Shown here piece after piece: positions 26,127 to 35,192 of a DNA stretch of 64,000 nt. Both the position numbers and the translations under genes were made by a program. Under the pieces are notes generated by a model. It saw only the letters and a program-made list of their open reading frames with translations, did no database searches and had not been told where the DNA came from. Every line of letters starts with the position of its first letter. Position 1 is the first letter of the stretch. Source of the DNA: Micropruina sonneratiae (GTDB taxonomy: Bacteria > Actinomycetota > Actinomycetes > Propionibacteriales > Propionibacteriaceae); assembly GCF_025972045.1 (NCBI RefSeq), contig NZ_JAPDHX010000005.1, forward strand, positions 301,274 to 365,273, given 5' to 3'.

Positions 26127-26941
26127 AGGCGCAGGTACTCCTCGATCGTGACGTCCGCACCCAGTGCCCGGATGGCCGTGGCCTGCGCAACGCCCACGTA
26201 GCGCCAGTGCCAGGGCTCGAAGCCGATCCCGGTGATCTTCGTCGTCCCCTGCGGGTAGCGCAGCACGAAGCCGTAGTCCTGGGCGTGGCGGCGCAGCCAG
26301 CGCCACTCCCTGGTGTCGTCGAAGCTGGTGCCGCGGCCGGACGGGCTGCGCAGGTCGACGGCCAGCCCGGTCTGGTGCTCGCTGGTGCCCGGCTTGGCGA
26401 CGTACTTGGCCGTCCAGGCGCGTCCCATGCTGGCCAGCCGGCTGTTGTACAGCGCCGACTGGGCACCGTAGGAGCGGTAGCCGGAGACCACGTCCAGTCG
26501 CAGTCCGGCCATGCGCACCGCCCGCTGCAGCTTCGTGAAGGCCCTCGCAGCGGGCTTCGCCAGCGGCTGGCCGGACGCCAACTCGGGCGTGTAGCGCGAG
26601 CCCACCGGGTGCTCGGCCGAGACCACCACGATGCCGTTGACGGTGAGCGGTGTGTTGCGCGCCTTGCCCGAGCGGTCGTCGACGGGCGTGGACGCGGGCC
26701 GCAGCGCCGGCGTGTCGGACGCGGTCGCGCTCGGGCCCGCCGGGCTGGTCGTCGAGGTGCCCGGCGCGCCGCCCGGGCTGGGCACACCCTCCGACGCATC
26801 GCTGGTCGGATCCGACGCAGCCGACGCAGGGCCGGTGGCGCCCGTCCCGGCCCCGGCCGTGCACCCGCTGAGCTGGACGCCGACCGTGGCCGCCAGCAGC
26901 GCCGCGACGGTCGCGGCCAGCCGCCTTCGTGCCACCGTCAC
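26120..26941 (-). CDS. VanY-type D-alanyl-D-alanine carboxypeptidase lipoprotein
   Basis: This protein of about 273 residues has a signal peptide and lipobox VQLSGC, then a Pro/Ser/Thr-rich linker of about 60 residues. The C-terminal peptidase M15B domain has the zinc motif SEHQTGLAVDLRS (SxHxxGxAxD) and EPWHWRYVG (ExWHxR), both complete. It should trim peptidoglycan stem peptides at the cell surface. GTG 26941 was chosen because it begins the basic n-region of the signal peptide; longer starts at 26989 and 27031 exist. The stop codon lies within a palindromic repeat. Confidence 0.87.
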   Translation of the reverse strand: MTVARRRLAATVAALLAATVGVQLSGCTAGAGTGATGPASAASDPTSDASEGVPSPGGAPGTSTTSPAGPSATASDTPALRPASTPVDDRSGKARNTPLTVNGIVVVSAEHPVGSRYTPELASGQPLAKPAARAFTKLQRAVRMAGLRLDVVSGYRSYGAQSALYNSRLASMGRAWTAKYVAKPGTSEHQTGLAVDLRSPSGRGTSFDDTREWRWLRRHAQDYGFVLRYPQGTTKITGIGFEPWHWRYVGVAQATAIRALGADVTIEEYLRLT

Positions 26942-27070
26942 CGCCACCCCCTTCGTCCGCCGGCCCCGCCCGCCGGGGGCCCCGCCCATCGTGACACGGT
27001 CGGACGCCCACGCCGTCCGAGGCGCGACCACGAGAGCCGCACCCGGCCGGCCCGCTGATAGACCTGACCA

Positions 27071-28414
27071 GTGGTCCCCCCGACGAAAATCACCCGTACC
27101 GCCATGCTGGTGTGGGGTGTCGGCGTCGGCTCGTACATGCTCACCGTGTTCCTGCGCAGCTCGCTGTCGGTGGCCGGCCTGCTCGCCCAGGACCGCTTCG
27201 GCATCAACGCCTCCCAGCTCGCGACATTCACCATGCTGCAGCTGCTCGTCTACACCGCACTCCAGGTGCCGGCCGGGTTGGCCGTCGACCGGTTCGGCCC
27301 GCGCCGGCTGCTGATCGGCGGCATCACCGTGCTGGCGCTGGCCCAGGTCGGTTTCGCGCTGGCGTCCACCTACCCCGCCGCCCTGCTCGCCCGGGTGTTC
27401 ACCGGGGCCGGCGACGCCGTCATCTTCATGAGCGTGTTACGCCTGGTCAACTCGTGGTTCCCCACCATGCGGGTGCCGTTGTTCACCCAGATCACCGGCT
27501 TCCTCGGCCAGCTCGGCGCCATGTCCGCCACCGTCCCGGTGACGCTGCTGCTGCGCAGCGCGGGCTGGACGACGACCTTCCTGGCCCCGGCCTTCCTCGG
27601 CCTGGTCTTCGTCGGGCTGCTGGCGGCGTTCGTGCGCGACACCCCCGAACACCGCAACCGATCCGGCACCCCCATCTCGCGCCGGCACATCACCGGCACC
27701 CTGCGCGAGGTCTGGGGCCGCACCGGCACCAGGCTCGGCTTCTGGGTGCACTTCTCCTGCACGTTCAGCGGCAACTTCTTCGTCCTGCTCTGGGGCTACC
27801 CGTACCTGGTCGAGGCCCAGCACGTCGACCCGATCAACGCGGGGCTGATGCTGACCTGCATCACGCTGGTGGCGGTGCTGGTCGCGCCGTTGGTCGGGCA
27901 GTTCGTCGCCCATCGGCCGTTCCACCGTTCGACGTTGGTGCTGGCCACGCTCGGCTTCCAGATGACCGCCTGGGCGGCGGTGCTGCTCTGGCCAGGGACC
28001 GCCCCGCTGTGGCTGCTGGGCGTGCTGGCGGCCGCGATGGGGACCTGTGCCCCGGTGTCGATGATCGGCTTCGACTACGCCCGGACGTCCAACCCGGCCG
28101 ACCAGCAGGGCAGCGCGACCGGCGTGATCAACCAGGGCGGCTTCATCGCCACCATCGTCAGCGTGTTGACCGTCGGGCTGATCCTGGACGCCCTGACGCC
28201 GGCAGGACAGCCGCACACGGCCGAGGCATTCGGCTGGGCGATGTCGTTCCAGTTCGTGCCGTGGGTGATCGGCACCGCGCAGGTGGTGCGCTACCGGGTC
28301 CGCTCGCGGAACGAGTTCCGCGATCGCGACGTGGACGCCTACGAACGGTTCCGCCGCGGGGACCTGAGCGTCGACTGGAACCTGAGCGTGCGTCCGCCCG
28401 AGCCGGGACGGTGA
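27071..28414 (+). CDS. Major facilitator superfamily transporter
   Basis: This 447-residue protein has twelve predicted helices, with motif A in VDRFGPRRLLIGG after helix 2 and RVFTGAGDAVIFMSVLRLVNSWFP in helix 4-5. The pattern is that of the nitrate/nitrite and sugar-phosphate-like (ACS) MFS branch. The substrate is unknown. GTG 27071 is the first start, with ATG 27104 as an alternative. It is divergent from the VanY gene. Confidence 0.85.
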   Translation: MVPPTKITRTAMLVWGVGVGSYMLTVFLRSSLSVAGLLAQDRFGINASQLATFTMLQLLVYTALQVPAGLAVDRFGPRRLLIGGITVLALAQVGFALASTYPAALLARVFTGAGDAVIFMSVLRLVNSWFPTMRVPLFTQITGFLGQLGAMSATVPVTLLLRSAGWTTTFLAPAFLGLVFVGLLAAFVRDTPEHRNRSGTPISRRHITGTLREVWGRTGTRLGFWVHFSCTFSGNFFVLLWGYPYLVEAQHVDPINAGLMLTCITLVAVLVAPLVGQFVAHRPFHRSTLVLATLGFQMTAWAAVLLWPGTAPLWLLGVLAAAMGTCAPVSMIGFDYARTSNPADQQGSATGVINQGGFIATIVSVLTVGLILDALTPAGQPHTAEAFGWAMSFQFVPWVIGTAQVVRYRVRSRNEFRDRDVDAYERFRRGDLSVDWNLSVRPPEPGR

Positions 28415-28545
28415 CGAGCACCGGTGTTTCGCACAGCGGTTGCAGGGCGGACGCACAGGTGTCGAGGCTTCCTTGAGACCTAGTGTCACTCGGCGGCGAA
28501 TCGGCTTAGCCTGCACCAAAGCCCCCGCCGACGTTGTGAGACCTC

Positions 28546-30579
28546 ATGCGCCCACGAGCACTGCTAGCCGCCGCATCCGCCCTTCTCGTCCTGGTGGCGC
28601 CGATCAGCCAGGCCACCGCTGCGAGCAATCCGCCGCCGCCGAAGACCCTGCAGACGCCGGGCATCGACGCCCACCTGGGGTACAAGGCGCAGAGCACCTG
28701 CAGTCCCGAGGCCAAGCCGGGCACCTCCCGGCTGATGAAGGCGCTGATCGCCAAGTGGGGCGGTGCCAACTGGGGCATCTCCCGGTTCTGCAGCAGCGGC
28801 GGTGTCTCCGAGCACAAGGAGGGGCGGGCCCTCGACTGGCACATGGACTCGCGCAAGGCGTCCGATCGGGCGAAGGTCAACGAGATGATCACGTGGGTGA
28901 CGGCGAACAACGGTGAGGTCGCCTACCGGCTCGGCATCATGTACATCATCTGGAACCAGCGGATCTGGTCGATCTACTACCAGGAGCTGGGCTGGCGCAC
29001 GATGGCCGACCGGGGTTCGTGGACGGCCAACCACAAGGACCACGTGCACATCTCGCTGTCCTGGGACGGGGCGATGGCGCAGACCTCGTGGTGGACGGGC
29101 AAGGTCCTGACGGTTCCGCAGCTGGGACCGTGCGGAACCAGGTCCTACGCGGCCTGCCTGCCGGTGATCGGACGCTCGTCGTCGACCAGCTGGACGCGGG
29201 TGAGCGTCGGCCCCTTCACCCCGTACCCGTCCAACGTCCCGGCGATCGCCGGCAGCGCACGGGTCGGGCTGACGTTGCGGCTGGTCCGAGGCACCTGGCC
29301 ACCCGCCGGCGCCACGTTCAACCAGCGCTGGCAGCGCGACGGCAGATCGATCCCCGGTGCGACCGGCGAGACCTACACCCTGACCGCCGACGACGTGGGT
29401 CACGCCATCACGGTCCGGGTGCGTGCCACCCTGGGCGCGTCCAGCGTCGTGAAGACCTCCGACGAGACCACCGACACCGTGAAGGGCGTCTTCCCGACGC
29501 CCCGCCCGAGTGTGAGCGGCACCTACGTCTACGGGTCGATCCTCAAGGGCACGCCCGGGGCCGGCTTTCCGGCCGGGACGTCGTTCGCCTACCAGTGGCA
29601 ACGCGACGGCAAGGACATCTCCAGCGCCTCGTCGTCGACCTACCAGGTGCGGGAGGCGGACATCGGCCGCGGCCTCAGGCTGCGGGTGCGGGCCAAGTTG
29701 CGGGGCTGGATCACCGACTACACCTACACGGTCAACGCCACGGTGCAGCCCAAGACGTTCCTGGCGACCGCGACGCCGGTCATCGACGGCATCGTCCGGG
29801 TGGGGGGCGAGCTGACCGCGAACACCGGCAGCTGGACGCCGCCGGCGACGTTCAGCTACCGCTGGTACCGCGACGGCAAGCAGATCTCCGGCGCGACCTC
29901 GAAGACCTACACCCTCACCGCGGCCGACAAGGGCAGCACGATCAAGGTGCGGGTCAGCGCCAGTCGCAAGGGCTACACCTCGGTGGCCACGTACTCCAAG
30001 GCGACCGCAACGGTGGGTTCGGGTATCACGAGCTACCCCGTGACCATCGAGGACAACACCCCGCGGGTGGGGCAGAACATCGGCCTCAAACGCGGAGTCT
30101 GGCAGCCCGATCCCGTCTCCTACCGCTACAAGTGGTACCGCGACGGCGAGGTGATCGACGGGGCGACCGCACGCCGCTACACCGTGACCGCAGCCGACTA
30201 CGGCAAGCGGCTGCGGGTGCGGGTGATCGGCACCAAGGAGGGCTACCCGGCGGTGAACCGGCTGTCCGCCGAGACCTCCAAGGTGGCGGCCGGATCCCTG
30301 TCGACGAGCGGCGTCTCGGTGAGCGGGGACGCCGTCGTGGGCGGCACCGTGACCGCCTCCGAGGGCACCTGGTCGTCGGCGGACGACCCCGACGTGAAGG
30401 TGACGCCGGCCTTCGGCTACCAGTGGTACGCCGACGGCACCCCGATCGACGGCGCCACAGCCCAGACCTACACCCCGACCGACGGCCAGCGCTCGGCGGC
30501 ACTGACGGTCGTGGTGACGGCCGCCAGCACCCGCTACGCGCCGACGTCGGCGACGTCCCGGCCGGTGACCATCGAGTAG
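28546..30579 (+). CDS. Secreted M15-like protein with five tandem surface repeats
   Basis: This 677-residue protein has a signal peptide (1-26, ending ATA). An N-terminal domain of about 170 residues contains SEHKEGRALDWHMD (88-101) and HKDHVHIS (163-170), which look like M15/LAS-type zinc ligands. Five repeats of 80-90 residues follow, starting near 233, 320, 408, 492 and 585. Each has the pattern Y.W.RDG..I.GAT..TYTLT..D.G..I.VRV. This looks like a secreted cell-wall-acting enzyme with a stalk or binding array. There is no LPXTG or SLH motif. A TTAGCCT box lies about 35 bp upstream of the ATG. Confidence 0.82.
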   Translation: MRPRALLAAASALLVLVAPISQATAASNPPPPKTLQTPGIDAHLGYKAQSTCSPEAKPGTSRLMKALIAKWGGANWGISRFCSSGGVSEHKEGRALDWHMDSRKASDRAKVNEMITWVTANNGEVAYRLGIMYIIWNQRIWSIYYQELGWRTMADRGSWTANHKDHVHISLSWDGAMAQTSWWTGKVLTVPQLGPCGTRSYAACLPVIGRSSSTSWTRVSVGPFTPYPSNVPAIAGSARVGLTLRLVRGTWPPAGATFNQRWQRDGRSIPGATGETYTLTADDVGHAITVRVRATLGASSVVKTSDETTDTVKGVFPTPRPSVSGTYVYGSILKGTPGAGFPAGTSFAYQWQRDGKDISSASSSTYQVREADIGRGLRLRVRAKLRGWITDYTYTVNATVQPKTFLATATPVIDGIVRVGGELTANTGSWTPPATFSYRWYRDGKQISGATSKTYTLTAADKGSTIKVRVSASRKGYTSVATYSKATATVGSGITSYPVTIEDNTPRVGQNIGLKRGVWQPDPVSYRYKWYRDGEVIDGATARRYTVTAADYGKRLRVRVIGTKEGYPAVNRLSAETSKVAAGSLSTSGVSVSGDAVVGGTVTASEGTWSSADDPDVKVTPAFGYQWYADGTPIDGATAQTYTPTDGQRSAALTVVVTAASTRYAPTSATSRPVTIE

Positions 30580-30586
30580 CCACGGC

Positions 30587-30592
30587 TAGGCT
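30587..30592 (+). promoter_or_regulatory. -10-like box of a leaderless transcript
   Basis: TAGGCT lies 7 nt before the ATG of the endonuclease IV gene and only 8 bp after the stop of the preceding gene. Confidence 0.5.
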
Positions 30593-30599
30593 CGCGGGC

Positions 30600-31391
30600 A
30601 TGATCGCCATGGGAGCACACGTCGACCAGGCCGACCCGATCGCCGAGGCGAACGCCCGCGGCGCACGGGTGAGCCAGTTCTTCCTCGGCGACCCGCAGGG
30701 CTGGAAGGGTCCGCAGGTCGCCTATGCCGGGGGTGCCGCGGCGCTCAGGGCGGACGCCGAGGCCGCCGGTGTCGCGCTCTACGTGCACGCCCCCTACGTG
30801 CTCAACGTGGCCAGCACCAACAACCGCATCCGCATCCCGTCGCGGCAGCACCTGCAGAAGCAGCTCACCGCCGCCGCAGAGATCGGGGCGGCGGGCGTCA
30901 TCGTGCACGGCGGCCACTTGGGCGCCAAGGAGGCGCCCGAGATCGGCTACACCAACTGGTTCAAGGCGGTCGAGGGCCTCGACATCGCCGTTCCGTTGCT
31001 GATCGAGAACACCGCCGGCGGGACCAACGCGATGGCTCGCACTCTGGCCAGCATCGAGCGGCTGTGGGCGGCGGTCTCGGAGTCGAAGAACGCCGACATG
31101 GTCGGCTTCTGCCTCGACACCTGCCACGCGCATGCCGGCGGCAACGAGCTGCTCGGCCTGGTCGACCGCGTCCGTGCCATCACCGGCCGGGTCGACCTGA
31201 TTCACGCCAACGACTCCCGGGACGCCTTCGACTCCGGTGCCGACCGGCACGCCAACTGGGGCACCGGCCACTGCGACCCCGACGGGGTCGCCGACGTGCT
31301 GCGCAGCGCCGACGCTCCCGTCGTGATCGAGACCCCCGGCGGCGTCGCCGAGCACGTCCGCGACCTGACCTGGCTGGCCGAGCGGTTCTAG
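30600..31391 (+). CDS. nfo: Endonuclease IV (deoxyribonuclease IV, AP endonuclease)
   Basis: This 263-residue TIM-barrel enzyme cleaves DNA at abasic sites in base-excision repair. Metal-site motifs are present: GAHV at the start, HAPY, VIVHGGHLGAKE, LLIENTAGG, GFCLDTCHAHAGG, LIHANDSRDAFDSGADRHANWGTGHC and VIETPGG. ATG 30600 follows TAGGCT by 7 nt, so it is probably leaderless and independently expressed from the upstream secreted-protein gene. Confidence 0.93.
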   Translation: MIAMGAHVDQADPIAEANARGARVSQFFLGDPQGWKGPQVAYAGGAAALRADAEAAGVALYVHAPYVLNVASTNNRIRIPSRQHLQKQLTAAAEIGAAGVIVHGGHLGAKEAPEIGYTNWFKAVEGLDIAVPLLIENTAGGTNAMARTLASIERLWAAVSESKNADMVGFCLDTCHAHAGGNELLGLVDRVRAITGRVDLIHANDSRDAFDSGADRHANWGTGHCDPDGVADVLRSADAPVVIETPGGVAEHVRDLTWLAERF

Positions 31392-31455
31392 CGCACCAGC
31401 GGCCCTGGTCGCTCCGGGGTCTCCCCGGGCGCCTGTCGGTTGCGTCGGCGGTCCT

Positions 31456-31484
31456 CGTCATCCCGGGCTTGCCCCGGGATCTCG
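31456..31484 (+). repeat. Left inverted repeat of the DUF222-HNH cassette
   Basis: This 29-bp sequence is itself a palindrome (CATCCCGGGCTTGCCCCGGG core). It is the reverse complement of the 30-bp sequence at 32995-33024 apart from one base. The two bracket the DUF222-HNH gene. Confidence 0.85.
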
Positions 31485-31501
31485 TTCAAGCGGGGTGTTT
31501 G

Positions 31502-32847
31502 TCAGTTGCGTCTGCGGGTGAGGAAGCGGGCGTGGATGCGGGGTTTCTGGTGGGGGTCGACTCTGCGGGGTGGCCGGATCTCGCTGGTGCCGTCGGGGCG
31601 CAGGGTTAGGGTCCATCGGTGGGTGGTGGGGTTGTGGCTGGGTTCGATGAGGGCGTGGTGGTGGGGGCAGAGCAGTGCCAGGTTGGCTAGGGCGGTGGTG
31701 CCGCCGTTCCACCAGGGCTCGATGTGGTGGGCGTGGCAGGTTTCGGGTGGGTTGTCGCAGCCGGGGAACACACAGCCCTTGTCTCGGTGATTGAGGGCTG
31801 CCCGGATCGGCGCGGTGACGAGGCGTTGTTGTCGGCGGACGTCGAGGACCTCGGAGGGACCGCCGAGCACGATGGGCAGGATGTCGGCGTCGCACAGCAG
31901 CCGCCGTAGCACGCTGGGCGCGATGCCCTGCCCCGTGCCGGTCGTGCCGGTCGTGCCGGTCGTGCCGATGTCGTGGGCCTGCGCAGCAGGGTGTCGTAGG
32001 ACAGGGTGACCACCAGCCGGGGCCGGTCCCCGCCCAGGCAGGGTGCGAGTGCTTGGTGCTGGTGCCGCTCCACGAGCCGGCACAGCGCATCGGCGCGGCG
32101 CTGCGCCGCAGTCACCGTGGGCTGCAGCGGGTCGGCTGCCTCGAGGCCGCGTGTGAGCTGCGCGGCGTAGCTGTCGATGAGTTTCCTAAACGGTTCGGCA
32201 TCGACCACGGGCAGACTGCCCCGGACCAGCACCGACCCGTGCCCGTCATCGGTGAGGGTGAGGAACCGGCGGGCGTGGGCCAGCCTTGCTTCCCTTTCGA
32301 GCCGCCCGGCCTCACGCGCCTCGACCGTCTCGGGCGACAGCACCTCGACCAGATGATGAGTCAATCGGCGCAGCTCGGCACTGTTATGGGTCTGGGCGAA
32401 CCCGATCATGGTGGATTCACCCTCGATGATCTGGTCGGTGTCGAAGTCGTCGGGCAGTTCGGCCAGCACACTCGTGATCGCTTCGGCCTGGACTGCCGAC
32501 ACCTCCCCGGTGCGGGCAGCCTCACCCACCAACCCGAACTTTGCCAGACCTTCACCGGCACGGATCAGCCGGCGCGACTCGCGCGGGGTGAGCCGGGCCG
32601 CGTCGGCCAACCAGGTCGTGGTCGACGTGCCATACACCCGAACCGCCACCTCGTCGGCCTCAACACCGGCCATCAGTCCCTGCACCCAGACGCTTACTCG
32701 GGAGGCGACCCGCACCGCCGCCACCGCCAACCCCAACCGCTGCTGCGGAGACTCCAGCCGTAGCCGGTCATCGGTCAGGGCGTCCAGAACGCCATCGAGC
32801 ACCGCGACCAGATCGTGATCGCTGTGATGCCCGAACGAGTTCTCCAT
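31502..32847 (-). pseudogene. DUF222 / HNH endonuclease gene, frameshifted
   Basis: The minus strand encodes an N-terminal DUF222 domain in one frame (from MENSFGHHSDHDLVAVLDGVL at 32847 to LSYDTLLRR). The chain continues in another frame with AHDIGTTGTTG..., DADILPIVLGG and an intact HNH motif (CVFPGCDNPPETCHAHHIEPWWNGG...LALLCPHHHALIEP) ending at 31502. Restoring one base near 31978-31984 would give a normal protein of about 448 residues. The break lies beside a 9-bp tandem repeat. DUF222-HNH genes are multicopy in actinobacteria and their role is unknown. This copy is dead, phase-variable or mis-sequenced. It is flanked by inverted repeats. Confidence 0.85.
31935..31967. repeat. 9-bp tandem repeat inside the DUF222-HNH gene
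   Basis: There are about 3.7 units of GTGCCGGTC. In the HNH frame it encodes the TGTTGTTGT run. The unit length is a multiple of three, so unit gain or loss alone would not shift the frame. Confidence 0.8.
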
Positions 32848-32926
32848 ACCTCACACGCTACACACCGCCCCTGACGCGTTTCGAACACCCAACAAGTAAT
32901 CCACAAGCATCAGAAACCGGTATTAG

Positions 32927-32935
32927 TTATCCACA
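32927..32935 (+). promoter_or_regulatory. DnaA-box-like 9-mer
   Basis: A perfect TTATCCACA lies 80 bp upstream of the DUF222-HNH start, inside the repeat-bounded cassette. Confidence 0.4.
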
Positions 32936-32994
32936 GATCACCTTAGAGCCCTTGATAAATCGGACAAGACGCTCCGCCCGACTGGCTCGACAAC

Positions 32995-33024
32995 CGAGAT
33001 CCCGGGGCAAGCCCCGGGATGACG
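32995..33024 (-). repeat. Right inverted repeat of the DUF222-HNH cassette
   Basis: This 30-bp palindromic sequence (GATCCCGGGGCAAGCCCCGG core) is the inverted counterpart of 31456-31484, with one extra C. It lies 86 bp before pta. Confidence 0.85.
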
Positions 33025-33096
33025 CACCCGCGTGCTCGTCCAACCACGGGAACGCGCGACCTTGGACCCTCGGCAGACATCGTGCGGCCGACCCAA

Positions 33097-33102
33097 TAGC
33101 CT
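33097..33102 (+). promoter_or_regulatory. -10-like box of a leaderless pta transcript
   Basis: TAGCCT lies 7 nt before the GTG at 33110. There is no ribosome-binding site. Confidence 0.5.
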
Positions 33103-33109
33103 GTCAGGC

Positions 33110-35173
33110 GTGACTCGAAGCATTTATGTCGCCGCCCCCGAAGGTCAGACCGGCAAGTCCGTGGTCGCGCTCGGCCTGCTCGACACCCTGCTGCGCGAGG
33201 TGGAGTCGGTGGGCGTGTTCCGTCCTCTGGTCCGCTCCGGCGGTCCGGACGACATCCTCGAGATGATGCTCGGCCAACCCGGGGTGACGCTCGACTACGA
33301 CGACGCCGTCGGGATCACCTACGACGAGATGCGCAGCGACCCTGAGCGCGCCCTGCAGACCATCGTCGACAAGTTCGGCCGGATCAGCCCCCGCTTCGAC
33401 GCCATCGTCGTGCTCGGCTCCGACTACGCCGACGTGACCAGCCCCACCGAGCTGTCGTTCAACGCCGACGTCGCCGCGAACCTGGGCTCGTCGCTGCTGC
33501 TGGTCGTCAGTGGCCACGATCGCGACGTGGACGACATCCGCAGCGCCGCAGAGTCGGCACTGAACGAGTTCACCGCGCACCACGTGCAGACGATCGGCGT
33601 GTTCGCCAACCGGGTGAACCCCGAGATCCTGGAGGGGACGGCCCGGGCCCTGCGCGACCTCACCCACCTGGTGGTGGCGGCGCTGCCGTCCGACCCGGTG
33701 CTGATCGCGCCGACGCTGCGCGACCAGTTCGAGGCGGTCGGCGCCCGCCAGGTGCTGGGCAACCCCGATCTGCTCGACCGCGAGTCGCAGGACGTGGTGG
33801 TGGCCGCCATGACCCTGCCGAACATCCTGTCCCGGCTGGTCACCGAGGCGACCGTGCTGATGCCGAGCGACCGCTCGGACCTGCTGCCCGGCCTCATCCT
33901 AGCCCACCATTCCGGCTCGTTCCCGCAACTCACCGGGGTGATCCTCACGGGCGGATATCCGATCCCCGACAACGTGCGCAAGCTGTTCGACGGCATGCAT
34001 CTCGACCTGCCGATCGGGATGACCGACCAGGGCACCTACACCACGGCGAAGGCCGTCTTCAACACCCACGGCCTGTTCACCTCCTCGCCGCGCAAGGTGG
34101 AGATTTCACGGCGGATCTTCGCCGAACACGTCGATGCCGAGGCCCTGATCAAGGCGATCGAGGTCGAGCCGTCCAAGGCGGTCACCCCGCTGATGTTCGG
34201 CTACCAGCTCAACGAGCTGGCCCGCCGTGACCGGCGCCGGATCGTGATGCCCGAGTCGTCCGACGACCGCATTCTCGAGTCGGCGTCCATCCTGCTGCAG
34301 CGCGGCGTCGCCGACCTGACCCTGCTCGGCGACCCGGTCGAGATCAAGACCCGCGCCTCGGCGATGGGCTGGGTGCTGGACGGCGCCGAGATGGTCAACC
34401 CGACCAACCCCGAGCTGGTCGAGCGGTTCTCCGAGGAGTACGCGAAACTGCGCGCCCACAAGGGCGTCACCGTCGAGCAGGCCCGGGAGAAGATGAAGGA
34501 CCTGTCCTATTTCGGCACCATGATGGTGCACCTGGGAATGGCCGACGGCATGGTCTCGGGGGCGATCAACACCACCGCCAACACCATCAGGCCGTCGCTG
34601 GAGTTCATCAAGACCAAGCCGGGCGTCAAGGTGGTGTCGGGTTCGTTCCTGATGTGCATGCCCGACCGGGTGCACGTGTACGCCGACTGCGCCGTCAACC
34701 CCGACCCCACGGCCGAACAGCTGGCCGACATCGCGATCAGCTCGGCCGAGACCGCTGTCGCCTTCGGCATCGAGCCGCGGGTCGCGATGCTCTCCTACTC
34801 CACCGGAACCTCGGGTTCGGGAGCCGACGTCGACAAGGTCCGGCAGGCCACCGAGTTGGTCCGCGAGCGGCGTCCCGACCTGGCGCTGGAGGGCCCGATC
34901 CAGTTCGACGCCGCCGTCGACCCGGCGGTGGCGCGCACCAAGCTGCCGGATTCCGCGGTGGCCGGCCGGGCGACGGTGTTCATCTTCCCCGACCTGAACA
35001 CCGGCAACAACACCTACAAGGCCGTCCAGCGGTCCTCGGGTGCGGTGGCGATCGGCCCGATCCTGCAGGGCCTGAAGAAGGCCGTCAACGACCTGTCCCG
35101 CGGCGCGCTGGTCGACGACATCGTCAACACCGTCGTGATCACCGCCATCCAGGCCCAGACCGAGACCCACTGA
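33110..35173 (+). CDS. pta: Phosphate acetyltransferase
   Basis: This 687-residue enzyme interconverts acetyl-CoA plus phosphate and acetyl phosphate plus CoA. It is the long form: an N-terminal P-loop-like domain (VAAPEGQTGKSVVALGLLD, residues 6-24) and a DRTGG-type middle domain. The C-terminal PTA_PTB catalytic domain spans about 370-685 (MPESSDDRILESASIL, DGMVSGAINTTANTIRP, LSYSTGTSGSG, VFIFPDLNTGNNTYKAVQR). GTG 33110 was chosen over a longer frame because it starts the conserved domain and follows a leaderless-type box. ackA starts 19 bp downstream. Confidence 0.96.
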   Translation: MTRSIYVAAPEGQTGKSVVALGLLDTLLREVESVGVFRPLVRSGGPDDILEMMLGQPGVTLDYDDAVGITYDEMRSDPERALQTIVDKFGRISPRFDAIVVLGSDYADVTSPTELSFNADVAANLGSSLLLVVSGHDRDVDDIRSAAESALNEFTAHHVQTIGVFANRVNPEILEGTARALRDLTHLVVAALPSDPVLIAPTLRDQFEAVGARQVLGNPDLLDRESQDVVVAAMTLPNILSRLVTEATVLMPSDRSDLLPGLILAHHSGSFPQLTGVILTGGYPIPDNVRKLFDGMHLDLPIGMTDQGTYTTAKAVFNTHGLFTSSPRKVEISRRIFAEHVDAEALIKAIEVEPSKAVTPLMFGYQLNELARRDRRRIVMPESSDDRILESASILLQRGVADLTLLGDPVEIKTRASAMGWVLDGAEMVNPTNPELVERFSEEYAKLRAHKGVTVEQAREKMKDLSYFGTMMVHLGMADGMVSGAINTTANTIRPSLEFIKTKPGVKVVSGSFLMCMPDRVHVYADCAVNPDPTAEQLADIAISSAETAVAFGIEPRVAMLSYSTGTSGSGADVDKVRQATELVRERRPDLALEGPIQFDAAVDPAVARTKLPDSAVAGRATVFIFPDLNTGNNTYKAVQRSSGAVAIGPILQGLKKAVNDLSRGALVDDIVNTVVITAIQAQTETH

Positions 35174-35192
35174 CCCGACCCTAGGAGCACCC

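Noticed and set aside
31935..31967. Short tandem repeat considered as a CRISPR array
   Set aside because: Units are 9 bp, have no spacers and encode protein. No cas gene is present anywhere in the window.
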